64,000 nucleotides of DNA from Bombus terrestris. Lineage: Eukaryota; Arthropoda; Insecta; Hymenoptera; Apidae. Positions 1 through 13,281 of the stretch are shown here, in pieces. The stretch spans positions 2,654,501 to 2,718,500 of the forward strand of contig NC_063275.1 of assembly GCF_910591885.1 (NCBI RefSeq). The letters run 5' to 3'. The notes beneath the pieces are model-generated. The model was not told where the DNA came from and did not search any database. It worked only from the letters and a program-made list of their open reading frames with translations. The translations under genes were made by a program, and so were the position numbers. Every line of letters starts with the position of its first letter. The first letter of the stretch is position 1.

Positions 1-2194
1 CGCGGTTCGCGATACATCCGATATCGGACGCGTTTCCCTCTTCCTCTGTTTATTTTCGAACGTGTCCCAACGTTCGACCGTTCAAACGTTCAGCCGTGTT
101 TCTATAAATCTTTTCCACGTAGAGATGTGTCGTGATTGGGCGACGTGCGAGCGAACTACGTAGCCTACGAAAAGTAATAACGCAGACACGTTGAAGCGTA
201 TGATCGGTGAAGGATTGGAACTTCCGTAACCGCCCACGTGTACACGAGTGAAAAAGTACAAGCGAACGAACAATCGGTTCGGTAACGTTAAACGCGTGAG
301 AGAGTTTCCCTTCGAGCAAACACGATCGTCCACATACTACATTTTAGCTGGAGTCGAGCGATCTTCGAGCCTAATGTTAATTGCGTTTGTTTTCTACTCG
401 AACATCGAACAAAATAATCGCTGGAACGATAATCATACGCAGAACTGAAACGAAGGGCGGTGAACCGTGGAAATGGTTCGTCCGGTGCTCGTCGTCGGGA
501 TGCCCTTTCTGCCTGACCACGATAATCGTGGATTTCCGTCCGCTTATTATCTTACGCGCGTCACAATACGTTTAGATTGCGTTCCGGTGATGGCTAATTA
601 GAAACGTACAGTCACCCATTCTCTGCACCCGCGACTCTTTACCACGCTCCGGTCGTTTTTACAGTTTCTTTTCTCCTTGTTTACTCTGTCTCTGTTTCGA
701 GATCGAACCGTACAATCCGAAGAATATGTACGATACTGATACGCAGAGGTTGCCAATCAGCGGATATGCGGCAGACCGACCTGTGCACGATCGACGAACG
801 ATTGGTCGGTGCAAATTTCGCTTACCAAAACTTGGTATCGATAACGGTACGAAGAACCGGTTTCCTACTGTAGTCAGGACGCGTATCTATTCTCGTCGTC
901 GCGTAGAAAAAGTGAGGAACGTTTGGCGCTCGAAAGTCAGTCGAAAAAACCGACTTGCTTCCGATCGGTCTTCGTCCCTCTTCTCTACGACCGAAAAGAA
1001 AAAGCTCCCGAATTTTAATTAGCTTCGTATAGCCTTATTCTAGTCTTATTCGAGCACCAAACACCATCGACGAGCCGTTTCGAAACGAAATCGCCAAATG
1101 GTGCAACCCGATCCGGACTCGACCGCCGTTTGTCATTTTATTCTTCGATCGCTCGAATTCCTTTGCCTTGGAAGGTGGACGTTACGTTGGAAACGTAAGT
1201 AACGCGCAGCTGGAACGTCACTGAAAACGTCTGCTCGCTTGCCGAGAATCTGTACGCGGTACGAACAAGCGAGAACGGTTTGCGATCGAACCGCGTCGAA
1301 TCGAATGGAATCGAATCTAGGCAGGCCGAGCCAATCCCAACGTAGAAATTAATGAGATAGACTAATTCGCGAAACAAGTCGAACCGTAGGTTTATGTAAA
1401 TAGAGCAGTGAGACGAAGGTCGAAGCGAAGAGCCGGGGAGGGAGCACTCGTACAGTCATCGAGTTCGTCGGTAAGGTGGAAAGGCGTGCGACGCGTGTCC
1501 CAGACGGACGGCATATCAAAGGATATTTGCCCTGTCAACAACGCGCGCGGCTTTATGTGGAAACACCGCTCTGCGTCTAAAAGGGAAAAACGATTACTCG
1601 GGCCAAGATAATAGTAATGGCCGTTATTACTTCGCTCTATTATTTTACGATCTAACGCTGGCTCGGAATCGATACGCTATCTCGTACTCCTTCTCCGACA
1701 CGATCGATCTGCAAACACGCGTCCACGTATTCTTTTACGAGGCAACGCAGCCTGGCGTTCGGTGAAACACATCGAAAAAACCGTATTCCACGAAAATATC
1801 CGATCGCGGTATCCTCATCGTCACAGTCACATCGCGATGTTGCTTTCTTCGTTAATCACGGACGAGATCAATTCCGCGAAATTCGTCCTCGTTTGTTGGC
1901 AGTTTTTAACAACGAACGGTTACGATCGCCGCGAGTCGGTCATCGATACCATGACTCATCGTCTCGATGAGATAAGGATCGTTAAGCCCTGCGTTTCTTT
2001 CAAACGGTCGACGAAATATATCCAGGAAAAAAGAGCTACGAAGCGAATTGTAAACAACGCGGGTGATCGAGTAAGAAGCTAGAAAATGATAAAATTGTGA
2101 GCCGCGTGGCGATGAAAGCAAAGCATAGCAAAGCGAAGCAAAGGGAAAGAACGAAAAGGAAAGGAAAGGAGAGGGGAAAAAATGATCGTCTCAC
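1..2194. other. CpG-rich non-coding stretch
   Basis: Unusually rich in CpG and TCGA/CGAT-type words compared with the rest of the window. Open frames here are short, lack recognisable domains and overlap on both strands, so I call no gene. If the minus-strand exon ending at 2195 is real, this stretch is the beginning of its first intron. Confidence 0.5.
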
Positions 2195-2485
2195 CTGCAT
2201 CTGCAACCAGGAGTAATCGATATAGGTGGTGGTGGTGGTGGTGGCGGCGGCAGCGGTGACAGCACCAACGACGTTCGAAGCGGAGGAGATCTGCTGCCAG
2301 TTATCCTGACCGGTACAACCGAGTACCGGCAATCCGTCGGGTTGACCCCGATCCGGTACTATCTGATCGGCATATTGATAGGGTGGTTGAATCGTCGGCT
2401 GTCCGCCGGAAGGCAAACTCGCTGGATGAGGGTGCTGGGCCCCCGAGCCGGCACTGGCGGGCAAGCAGCACACGCTCACGTCCAT
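2195..2485 (-). CDS. First coding exon of an unidentified gene (97 codons)
   Basis: The minus strand opens with an ATG (2485-2483) and reads 97 codons to a good splice donor (CAG|GTGAG), ending in phase 0 at 2195. The peptide begins MDVSVCCLPAS, is rich in Pro, Gln, Gly and Ala, has a run of Thr near residues 82-87, and ends YIDYSWLQMQ. Low-complexity Pro/Gln/Ala/Thr N-termini are common in insect transcription factors and nuclear receptors, but I do not recognise the family and see no domain. The rest of the gene must lie to the left, beyond the window. The upstream DNA carries CTGACT hexamer repeats that would fall in the 5' leader or promoter. Confidence 0.55.
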
Positions 2486-2525
2486 TCGTGGTGGCGGAGA
2501 ATCGTAGAAACGTTGCTGCTCCTGC

Positions 2526-2604
2526 TCTGACTCTAATTCTGACTCTGACTCTGACTCTGACTCTGACTCCGACTCCGACTCTGACTCTGACTCTAACTTC
2601 GAAA
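2526..2604. repeat. CTGACT hexamer microsatellite
   Basis: About twelve near-perfect copies of GACTCT/GACTCC, just upstream of the minus-strand first exon. In the minus orientation it reads AGAGTC repeats. It keeps an open frame on both strands, which produces spurious open frames. Confidence 0.9.
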
Positions 2605-4037
2605 CTCTGACTCAAGCTTCGTCTCTTCCTGTGGCTTTGGCTCCGACTCTGGTCCCGGTTTTGGTTCCAGACTGTGTCTGTTCCTGAATTGGCGACCTAC
2701 CGAGGTTTAACCATCCACCTCGTGATCAACGTCCTTTTTCCACTTCTTACTCGTTTTCTCGCTTCCGACAAACACCAACTATTGTCACGCCACGCTTCCC
2801 TCGCTATCAGTCGATTTTCCTTTCTTTCTATCGAAGACAACGACGTTGATTATTCGATGCCCTCGACACTGTACCGAATCAACGAACCTCTCGCCCTGAC
2901 GATCGCGCGGCTTTGCGCCCTGATTCGATCCAACATAGAGAGGAACAGCCACGGGAACAAACCGTCGTGTATGCGCCGGTCAAACGCCTTGTTTCTTTCC
3001 TTTGTGCTGATTCCTCGCGTCCGATAACGAACAGCCGATCAACGAAACGTCGCGACTCGCTCTTCTCGTTTATCCCGCAACGTTCCGATTTCTCGACAGA
3101 GTTCCTCGTCAGACGTCGTCGACGATGCTTGGAAACTTTTGAAATGCGTTAGCGTAGTTAACCTTGCGTCTTCCTCCTGGACGATCATGCTCCGCGATTA
3201 ATCTCGGATCGCCTTTCGGTTCACCCTCGATTGCTATACACGCGTGAATCGCGTCTATTCCTACGAAATGCAAACGCAACTCGCACCGCTATTCGAGTCG
3301 CATCGGTTCTACATCGAAAACGATCATCCGTTTCTCACTTCTGTCGCGAATCCAACAGTTAGACGATCGTTTCGAGTAATCACACGCAACGTCATTTTTC
3401 GCGGTACCCTTGGCGAGATCGTGTCCAGTCTATCGTGTTTCTCGATCAACGTCGACTTCAACGTTCCCAAAGAATCATCTCCTTCGTCTTTGTAACCTTT
3501 TTTTAATTAAAGACAGCGAAGGTATTAATCTTATTTGATTTGAAAGTAGAGAGCAAAAGCGGCGCGTTCCAGGAGCAACGAGTAATCGTGTCGAGTTGTC
3601 CAAAGGAATTCCATGTTTTCGCCGATTGTTTCCTTCGAATTAACTAAACGCAACTAATCCCACTTGCTTTCTTTCTCTTCCTTCTGGTTTCTCCGGTCGT
3701 AGGTACGGCCTGACCTTTCGTTCTGCTATCGTGTGAACTATGTTGACGAATCGATTCGGCTCGAGTTTCCACAGTTTGCTATATAATATGGCATCATGCT
3801 CTCCGAAAGAAACTCAAACGAAAACGACGACGACCTGCCGCTGCTTTTTCCAACGTTAAAGTACAGCGGCAGGTTTCGCGACGACAGCAAAACATCGAAC
3901 GGCAGTGCACTCGTGGTTCCTCCACTAACTCTCGCTAATATTCTTACGATCGTTCGCTGTAACGTGTTCACGCTGAAACATCGATCAACACCAGCCAGTT
4001 GTCTTTTCCTTTTCGATCGAAATACACCAAAATTTGA
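2605..4037. other. CpG-rich region upstream of the 2.2-2.5 kb exon
   Basis: No supportable gene. The DNA is CpG-rich and probably promoter, 5' leader or upstream intron of the minus-strand gene. Short frames on both strands have no domain or splice support. Confidence 0.4.
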
Positions 4038-4107
4038 CGTCACAGTCACAATTACGGTTACAGTCACGGTCCCGGTCCCGGTCCCGCTCTCGGTCACGGT
4101 CACCATA
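4038..4107. repeat. Hexamer repeat (CGGTCC/CAGTCA type)
   Basis: Degenerate tandem hexamers moving from CAGTCA through CGGTTA to CGGTCC and back to CGGTCA. The overlapping open frames (Thr/Val or Ser/Arg repeats) come from the repeat. Confidence 0.85.
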
Positions 4108-4679
4108 CATCAACAGCCGAATCGATCACCCAGGGGTGTCTTCTCACTTTTCGATTTTCCCTTGCTTCCTTCTCAAACCACCTTTTCTCCGTCTTAGTTT
4201 TCCGATTCTTCCTATCGCTGTGACAGCGACACACTCGATCGTTGGTCGAAATTTGAGATACGTACGATGAACGATCGGACGAAAGCGTTGCACGAAACGA
4301 TAAATAGAGCATCGACGTTGCGAATCGATCGGGCAACGCTCGTAGAGTAAATTTCTACGCTGCTTGTCCCGCGAACCAGTCGATTAGCAGAAACTATCGG
4401 AGAATTTTCCTGGTGAAAAATTTCACGGTCTCACCGTAAAATCACTGAAATCAAGCGGTTTGATACGAAAGAGTCGACGCAAACCGTGAGCAAACAGAAC
4501 GTTGACGAGTCGATCACGGATTATCGACAAGAACGGTCCGATACGGTCGCGCCTTATCAGAAGCACCGTCGACGCATGACAGCCAGCCGCTCGTAGTAAG
4601 GGTATGCGCGAACCGCGCAGAAGGAACAGGAAGAGGTGGAGAATGCGATAGAATAGGAGAGGGAAAATCGGCAGGAGGA

Positions 4680-4800
4680 GGAAATGGAGGTGGAGATGAA
4701 GCTGGAGGTGGTAGTAGCGGAGGTGGTGATGGTGGTGGAAATGGTGGAGGTGACGGAAGTGGTGGTAACGACGAAGGTGGTGGTAGTGGTGGCGGCGACG
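4680..4800. repeat. GGTGGT/GGAGGT trinucleotide-rich tract
   Basis: Purine-rich GGN repeats on the plus strand. Their complement would encode poly-Pro/Ser, explaining a false minus-strand proline-rich frame. Confidence 0.85.
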
Positions 4801-5264
4801 CAGCTGGGGAAGGAGAAAACGGTGAAATGGAGGAATCGAAGGTCGAACTATGCAATCACCGGAAGGTAGAGGGTAATCTCGAAATGGAACAGTAGGTACC
4901 TAGTAGCTTCTAAACTATCCGTGTCGAACTTTTCAAAGGAAACGCAACGACTACCGCGACGATGGTGCGGCGTAATAAGACACCCATAGACATGTGTAAA
5001 CAACCTTCTCTGTTCTGAACGGTACGCATACCCTTCGGTTAATACGAATACAGGGTGCTCTCCCTTCGAGTAATATCTTTCTTTGCTCGTGTAATTACAA
5101 GAAAAAAGAACGCTAACGTTGAAAGAGGCTGAGAATGAGAATAGGAAAATCGTAGAATATCGCTGAATGAAACGATCACGGAAGATGCGAATGATAACGA
5201 GAAAGATAACAAGAGATCGGGAAACGACGATAACAGCATCAAAAGTGGCAACCTGTAACGCGGT

Positions 5265-5330
5265 AGAGTGGTGCCAGTGGTGGTAGAGGTGGTGGCGACG
5301 CGATGGTGGGTGGTGGTGGTAGCAACAGTA
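5265..5330. repeat. GGTGGT-rich tract
   Basis: A second stretch of GTGGTGG units interrupted by CGACGCGATG, similar in composition to the tract 500 bases to the left. Confidence 0.8.
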
Positions 5331-8300
5331 ACAACGATGACAACGGAAGGAAGAACAATGGCAGCGGGCAAGACAACGAGCAATGGTTGCGAGACACTAG
5401 CGGTGTAACGGATAATATGGTAGCGGTGGTTCCAGCGGGCCGGGCGATAACAACAGAGGTGGAGAAAAGTTTGTAATAGCGAGGAAAGTGAGGGTGGCGA
5501 ACGCAACTGGTGCTCGTGACGCGATCGTGGTGCACCCGTAGCGTTGCATACGCGCATGCGCGGATGCGTGTCGTCAAGGCAACGGTTCCGGAGTAACTGC
5601 CCGGTGAACGCAGCCCTCCACAGTCCACAGACCATGCTCCTGGCTCTCTCCTCCTCTCGCTCACGCTCTCTATCTCTACCCCACCCCGCTCCGGCACCAA
5701 CGTCGCTCGATCTCTGTTTTCCTCGTCAACTCGCTCGCTCGCTCGTTTTCCCTGTTTCTTTACCCTCGTATCAACCTCTCTGCCTTTTGCTTATGACTGG
5801 CTCACGCCCAAAGCGCGACTGATCCCAGCTGTCTAGCTTAGCTCACTGACTCTCTACACTCTACATCCTTACACGTAACCGCCCTCTTTGCTGTTTCGCG
5901 TTTTCTCTCATTCTTCGGTTTGCGCAAAAAATCGCGCGCGCTCTCGTTCTCCGTGTCACCTTGATCAAACGGTACGATTTATTACCAAGAAGTAGCGGAA
6001 AACTTCTACTTTCAACGATTTTGATAATCCTTATCTCGGCGACGACGCGTCGGGACGTTCGATTATGATATATATGTATATAGTATTCTGATAATATACG
6101 AAACGAGACGGAATCAGATTCATTTATCTTGATTGTAATTGATATTTTCGTACCGATTTGATATCGTGACGCTTGCATTTAATCGCCGGTACCTATATAA
6201 ATTCTGATTCTTCAGCCTGATTCTTCGTCAAGGATCTCCGTGTCTTGTTCGGACGCGACTTCGATTTCAAAGTTGGGACAATGCTAGGTCTTTAAGTCGA
6301 CGCGGATACATGACAAAGAAATTGTTCTTTTATTTGTTCGAGTCCCGTTGCGCTGGTAGTCGCGCGATCCTTCGTCGTCTCCATCTCCTTCTCTCGATCT
6401 TCCTCGTTAGAGAACGGGAACGGCCATAGCCATTCCGCCAACGCTCGTCTGACGTCATCGTATTACGACTACTAACGTGTCTCGACGCGACGCGTCGTGT
6501 CTCGTCTCTACGTCTATATATTATCCGACGTATATTATCCGTCGCCCGTAAATACACGGATAATAGATAATCTCCGCCAAACACCATCTCTGCAAAAAAT
6601 ACATATGATTCCGAATCTGATGAATTTCACAACGAACAAAGATGAGAAACGTTGTTTCCCTATCGACCGGCCTGATCCATTCGTTTCTTGGAGAAAAGAA
6701 TATCTATGTACCGACATTTTCGGCAATAAAAAGTATCGATCGGTTGGGGGTAATGAAGAAAAATGTCATATGTTCGACCGGTAAACTTGCAACTCCATCG
6801 ATTTTGATGAAGAGGACAAGGCGAGATATGTCTGTAGGTGATACTTATATGCAACAACAGGCATCTCGAATCTCTCCCCTCCCACGGAACCAGAGATTCC
6901 CTTTCTCTTTAGATTGTGAAACGATTTTCTATCGTGGCGCTTTAGCTTTGCGGATTTATTATATATGCAACGGGTTACGCAAATTACGACAAAGTGCAAA
7001 TATTTCACATGACCTGCACCTGCATGACTCCCCTTTCTACGCGCGATCATTTAAACCGAGCAGACACGTGAATCACAACCGGGAACCGCGTCTCCTCTGT
7101 ATCGTAATTCCTTCGTTTTTAAGTCACAACGACTAGGTAATGTACGAAATCGAACATTCGGTTCGGCTCAACCAACGTGCGACAGAATCTTAGCAAATGA
7201 AATTTCTCCTTGCCTTTTTTTCGATAATGTCGATATTATTTCTCTTGTATATAATACGTATATGTCAGCGCTCTGTGTATATGTACTCTTGTTAATCGCA
7301 AATTAATTTCCGTTCCGTTGTTTGTGTTTCATCCCGTTCTTCGTTCTTTCTCCAGTCCTCGACGATTTATACACTAGTTGATGAAACGCGTGAACTCTAC
7401 ACGAAACGAACAAGTAAATGAATCGCAGATATGTAAGACAACAAAGATATAACTTTTGAGTAGAAATATGTTTCGATGACCTTTCCACGATCTTTCTATT
7501 CTATTCAATTGCTCTGATCTTCCAACAAATCATAACGATTCACGGCCATCGTTACATGAGTCTGGTATAGTTTTGTCGAAGACAAACTACCGAGGTCCTG
7601 CCAAAATAGCTGTTGAAAACAAAGACAAAGAACTTGGGTAAGTGAGTATGTAAGGTGTTGTGTATACTTGCTTATGGAGTAAGAAATGTGGCAGCAGGAG
7701 AAAAGAAAATATGGTAGGATGAAGGAACGAGCGAGTCGAGAGTCGGGAGAGTCAAGGGTCAGTCCGCAGGATCATGGAAGCAGCTACGTACTACGTATAT
7801 TTATACATGTAAGTATGTACATATACAAACAGCTAGAATTCGTATTGCATCACAGACAAGACCCCCTACTATCAGGAGTATCAGGACGGAAGCGACGCTA
7901 CTTATGAATGGGAGTACTCGCCCATTGGTCGCCTTCGATAGCCAATGGCTGGCTGTACGCGCGGCCCTCTTTGCGCGATTCCCCGTGGATTTCTGCAACT
8001 TCTCGGTCAGATTAACGCGTATCAAGCGACTACCGATAAACGTTTCAATTCATTGACCCTCACCTATAACGTCTTACGATTTATATCGAAATCTCGAAAG
8101 ACGATTTTTCTTACTTCGTTGGACAAATATTTTCCACATTTCTTCGAAAAAACATCTTTCTTTCTTTTCCGATTATCGTATCTGCTGAGACGCTCGATGA
8201 CAACGTTATCCATTATCGCGCGATCATGTATTTAACTTCTGGTAATTAACCGTGTCCTTACTGCTAGAAAAATAGCAGTTAGTTATTGTAATATAATCGC

Positions 8301-9050
8301 TTTATACCTTATTGCTTGTATCGAGTATGGCAAGCTATAAATCTACGCTGTTTCTTATGGTAAATGTAATTAATTAACGTAAATAACATATGACAAAAGG
8401 ATCTGATACAATTATCTATATTCTGCCATTTAGTTCTTACCATGTATTAAAGATTTCCTATCGGGTGCTTAACCTCTTACGAACAAATGCAAGGATCCTA
8501 ATTTTAGCGACAAATTTTTAAGTCGAATAACCCTTCGACATTACAGATCGAATATATTTAAAAATGTCTTATTTTTTTCTTCAACTTCATAACGCAAATA
8601 TATTGCCACTTATAAACCGTACATATGAGAAAGAATTAGTACTAACAGTAAGGATAAGGACGAGATTTCAGTTCGTTTATTCGATCGATCGTTTATTGTT
8701 CGTCTGATAGAGCACATATACTATCATTATATGTAATAATCAAGTATATTCTATGCATTTCACAATAACAAAGGATAAATATCGTAGATTCGATAATCAC
8801 TTTACTGTTGTTCGTTTCTGCAACTATGCTGATTATATTGAAATTGCCATTTATTATGACGTGACCGTCAAATGATTTCATACTATCTTCTACTTCGTTC
8901 TTGTACTTATCTTTCGTCTTATTTATATCAATTGTCTCGATATGCAAAAGCAACCTACAAAATTTCCAGCTACAGGCGCGGAAAGCGTGATATCCACACT
9001 TTATGCCAGGTAATGTTATATTATATATATATTGAATATACTGTATATAG
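5331..9050. other. Intergenic or long intron, GC falling to AT-rich
   Basis: CpG-rich up to about 8.1 kb, then AT-rich. The longest frames are short, lack good starts or have atypical amino-acid content, and none shows a domain. Pyrimidine-rich CTCGCTCGCT runs near 5640-5760 look like simple sequence. I see no gene. Confidence 0.4.
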
Positions 9051-9108
9051 GAATAATATTGCTTTATAATTATATAATTATATAATAATATACAAAGCAA
9101 TATTATTC
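9051..9108. repeat. Perfect 15-bp hairpin, AT-rich
   Basis: Arms GAATAATATTGCTTT (9051-9065) and AAAGCAATATTATTC (9094-9108) are perfectly complementary, separated by 28 bases of AT-rich, partly self-complementary DNA. It could be a small MITE remnant or an RNA hairpin. No gene is attached to it. Confidence 0.8.
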
Positions 9109-10138
9109 TTAAATTCCCATGCATTATATTTATCTTAGTCAAACACATCGTATGTATTCAATGATCATCTTCTGGCATAAAAGAACAACAAACATGTTTT
9201 ACCTACATTTATCGGGATAATCCAAATACAATCCATCATCCGTTACTTATTCTCTTTAATTTCTTTATGCTGTCGGGAAAAATGAAGTTTGGTAATAGAA
9301 CAGAAAGCTATAAGTGAATGACAGGTAGTACATGTATAACGTGTACATAATATATGTATGTGTACATTCAAGTGTCAGAATATCGTTCTCTTCCGGACCG
9401 TAAATATTGCGATCTCTGAAGCTAAAACTCATAACAAATGAATAATTCTAGCTAGGAATACGAACGTGTTAAAATTAAAATATTCATATTTTTATATATA
9501 TGTATGCAATAATGCGCTCACAGAGGTATTAATACACTATAATGGAAAGGAAAAGAACTTATGCATGCAGGAAAGTGTAAATGTGATAGGTTTGGTGTCA
9601 GTCATTGTCGATAAAAAAAGTAGTAACATCGCGGACAAAATACTAGTAAATATTGTATCAAATCCAGTAACGTTAAATGTAAAGAGAGATAACAATAATT
9701 TACCAAAAAGATAAGAAAATCATCACGAAATTGTATTGTTGCGGCCTTCAGAAATGCGCATGAAACACTTTTCTACTTTCATTAAATTAAGTACTTATAT
9801 TACTTATATTTATACATAGTACTTTTCACATAACATCATATTTCAAGTATATTTCTATAGCAGATACTATCATATTTTAAGCTTGCAATATCTTATTCGA
9901 TTCTCCATATAATCGCTTCACATTGTTTTAATAAATTGTAAGTATTTATTTTAATCCTATACATCACTTTTTAATACCCAAAAAAGGAAAGCGTACATGA
10001 TATATTTAAAAAATATTAGCATTCTAAGAATTTCAACATTTATAATTTTATTGCTATCTTTATTACTATCAAAATTTCTTATTATGTGACAATTGCCCAT
10101 AATCATATGTATTCGAAAATACGTTTCAATTCTTGGCT
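9109..10138. other. AT-rich intergenic DNA
   Basis: Contains an open frame near 9466-9714 without an ATG at its start and without domain features. The 3' end of the minus-strand OCIA gene lies just to the right, so its 3' untranslated region probably occupies the last few hundred bases. Confidence 0.4.
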
Positions 10139-11307
10139 TCAATTCCACGTTTCTTTCTCATCGAATTCTGTTTCAGGAACTACTGATTTTTGTGGACGCC
10201 TCGTCTGTTGCCTTTGAACTGGCTCTCTCCTTGCATTATTTGTGGAGAAATAACTGTAAATGAAATTATATTCCATAAAATGAAACAGTTATTTTTTTAT
10301 AAAATTGAAGAGAAGTTTATGTATATAGAACCTAAATTTAATGGTTACTAAATAAAGAAAGTTTATTTTTCTACAGAATTGCCAAAAAATTAATTTATAC
10401 TTTTGAATATCACTAAACTGGCTCTTCATTTGTTGTTCTCTGTGCTGCATCCATAAGTCCTCATATGTCACACGCTTTTTTTCTTCTTGTACATTTGTTG
10501 ACTCTTCTTGTAAATTACCACTTATATCATCGAATTCATTTGCTTGAAACATAATTCATAAACTTAATTTAACCATCGAAAGATTATCAATTATTCCCTT
10601 AACAAACTTACGATAGCTCTCAAATTGGGTATCAATATTATCCCAGACTGGTTCTTTTTCCTGTAAATTATCAGCGGAAGATACAAGATATTTACTCTGT
10701 TGTTCTTGTCGATTAACATTACCATCTTGGTGTAATTGCTTCCTAAATATAGTTTATATAACTAGTTTTACTGACCCATTATGAAAAGCCAATATATTAT
10801 ATAATTCTACACAAAACAAAAAAAGGCAACACCTTATAAATGGTTCCATGTTACCACCAAATGCTTTTTGATAACATTTTGGTGTATAAAATAGTTTTCC
10901 AACAAAAGACATTGTTACACCTATAACAGTTACTGCAACAGGTTTTAGCATTCCTGGTGTCTTAGGAATCAGCAAATGTGCTGCTGCTGCAGATAGAATT
11001 CCATAAGGAAGTCCAGCGTTATATAAAGCATCTGTTTTCATGCAGTCTCGAAAAATTCGCAATGATTCTGGTGTGGCATTAGGAATCTACAATTTATAAA
11101 TATTTATCCTGATTTTATATAAAAATTATTAAATTTCTCCTAATAAAATATAATCTTATCATAAATATTATTTCTAAACAGCAACTAGAAATATAGAATA
11201 ATGATTAGATATAATGATTAATAGCTATGTAATTTTTAAACTTGAGTACTTACCAATTCTTGTAATATTTTTAAATCTTCCTTCTCGCTTCGTGGAGACA
11301 TTATCAT
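10139..11307 (-). CDS. OCIAD1: OCIA domain-containing protein
   Basis: Five exons in consistent phase: 11307-11254, 11086-10833, 10742-10612, 10542-10401, 10253-10139, giving about 231 residues. Residues 19-100 form the OCIA domain: the RIFRDC motif, two short hydrophobic segments (GILSAAAAHLLIP and VAVTVIGVTMSFVGKLFY) and the closing CYQKAF. A C-terminal segment with TYEDLWMQHREQ and ETEFDEKETWN resembles the conserved tail of OCIAD1 (asrij in flies). Family members sit in endosomal or mitochondrial membranes and affect signalling and blood-cell maintenance. The intron-2 donor (GTGTTG) is non-ideal. OCIAD2-type is an alternative, but the long charged tail favours OCIAD1. Confidence 0.88.
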
Positions 11308-13281
11308 AACTTATGCCGAACTACGTATCATTAATAAAATTAATAAATTATTTGTATACTTTCCGTATAACCTAACTGAAGAGTCTAAAAATCATACACA
11401 ATAAAGTAAATGAGTAACCAGGGAAAAGCTTTCATATATTATGTTAACATTAATGACTAATTGCCTGTCCAACAATAGTTGATACTATTTAATACAATAA
11501 AACAACAATAGACTACTTTCAAACATTATACACCATTCCTTATATACAATTTTGTTTAACTGCGTGGGTAATATTTTTCGGGCAAATTAAACACAACGTG
11601 CTTTCACCATTTTAGTATATCATAAGTAGCGGGTAATTTTAAATGATACTGTTCCAAATTCACTAAACGAATACAACAATGTGATGTTCAGAGGAAATAT
11701 GTATGGAAGTGGATTTAAATTATAATAACTGCTTACTAATATCAGAAAGGAAATTTCTTCTAATAAAATTTCCTCTAATAAAGAAAATTTTCGCTAATAT
11801 CTATGTATATACCTAATTCTAAATGTCTAAAATTCATTATTTAACTTGTTTATCTAATAATTGCCAGTTTTTATATTTTTTTTATCTATGGCAAGTTAAC
11901 TGATTAGTTTAATAATGTCAAATCTGAAAAATAAACGCCTAATAAAAATTAATTATGTACATGAGTATTTAATTATTTCATTAAAAGTTATGATTCTTTT
12001 TGTAATATATTTATTTTCATTGCTTCTATTTTAAAGATATGTAATTTGTTAGAAAATTGAAACATAATCAACATGCATAAATGTAATTCGAAATCTGTAT
12101 ATCGATTTTTTCTTCTATGACAAAATAAATTACAAAGATATCTAGAATATTACTTTGTATTTTATATAAAGCATTTACAAAATGTGATATTTCTAGATGA
12201 AACGCCTTTGATTATTTTTATTTATTTATTTCGGCCTCGCCTGCTGTGAAATGGACTTGGTTTATATTATACTAATTCACGCATTCCACATTCCACTTAT
12301 TCCTACAACACCTCCGCCTTTCTTTCAATAAAATTTTCTTTTTCTTTTTGTCTCTTCTACTCTAAGTAGAAATTCATCCCTTTTTCTAATTAAATACTTT
12401 GATATATTTCTAAAAACAAAGAACAGCTAAATATATTTTTTAAATACTGAATAATATTACCACATAATGAGTACACATTTATCATCATTTATATCTGAAT
12501 TTGAATAAATCTGAATATTAAAAATTGAGTCTACAATGAAATAAATACTAGAAATTCTACCTTAATTTTATACTTTATTATTTTTAAACACATTTATTTC
12601 TTTGACAATTCAAATATGTATCTATAATATGCACTGCATAAAGCACTTTATTTACATCCAAGTGTTAATTTAATAAGTATGGAAACTTACATTACATTGC
12701 GACTTGCTACAAGAATATTCCATATGCTTTGTTCTATCCACATACAATAAATAATCGTTTAATATAATTATGAATATAAAAATAATTTTTTTTATAATAT
12801 ATGTTAAAAAGATAATATATTGAATTAATATTAAAAATTAATAACTAAATGGTAATATAATTGCTAAAAATATATTTTTCATCATTCACACAAGAAGTCC
12901 ATAACTTGTACAGATACTACATTTTTAAATATTTAATTAGATTATTATAATTGATAATTTGTATATAAATTTTTCTTATAGTCTACCCTGTAAAGTAATA
13001 GTTTTATGATTTTATTTAAATTGATCCTTGTTTTCCATTTATTTTCAAATACACAAATACTAAATATCTGTTATATCCCATGTACATACATGTATATGGT
13101 TCAAGTACACAATTTATGAGGAATTTTGTCTTACAAATTTTCCACTCTTACTTATGAACAAGATGAAAATATATATCATGACGTATCTTGTAGTCATAAC
13201 TTTAGTAGAGGGGGTGGTGCTAACAAGACTCTAACATTCACTATAAAAGTTCTTGCTCGAAATACAAAGGTGCTATTAAAA
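11308..13281. other. AT-rich intergenic DNA between divergent genes
   Basis: Promoter side of the OCIA-domain gene (minus) and of the small secreted-protein gene (plus). Very AT-rich; no coding or RNA gene recognised. Confidence 0.5.

Noticed and set aside
3738..4197. Overlapping Ser/Arg and Thr/Val frames on both strands
   Set aside because: They are produced by the hexamer repeat at 4038-4107; no domain or splice support.
4514..4855. Proline-rich minus-strand protein
   Set aside because: Complement of a GGTGGT tract; composition is purely repeat-driven.
5039..5700. 198- and 153-codon minus-strand frames
   Set aside because: Two frames overlap in the same CpG/GGTGGT-rich DNA with biased composition; no domain and no matching splice context.
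8693..9148. 151-codon minus-strand frame
   Set aside because: Runs through the AT-rich hairpin giving Tyr/Ile repeats; not protein-like.
9466..9714. 82-codon plus-strand frame
   Set aside because: No ATG at its start, no domain, AT-rich intergenic surroundings.
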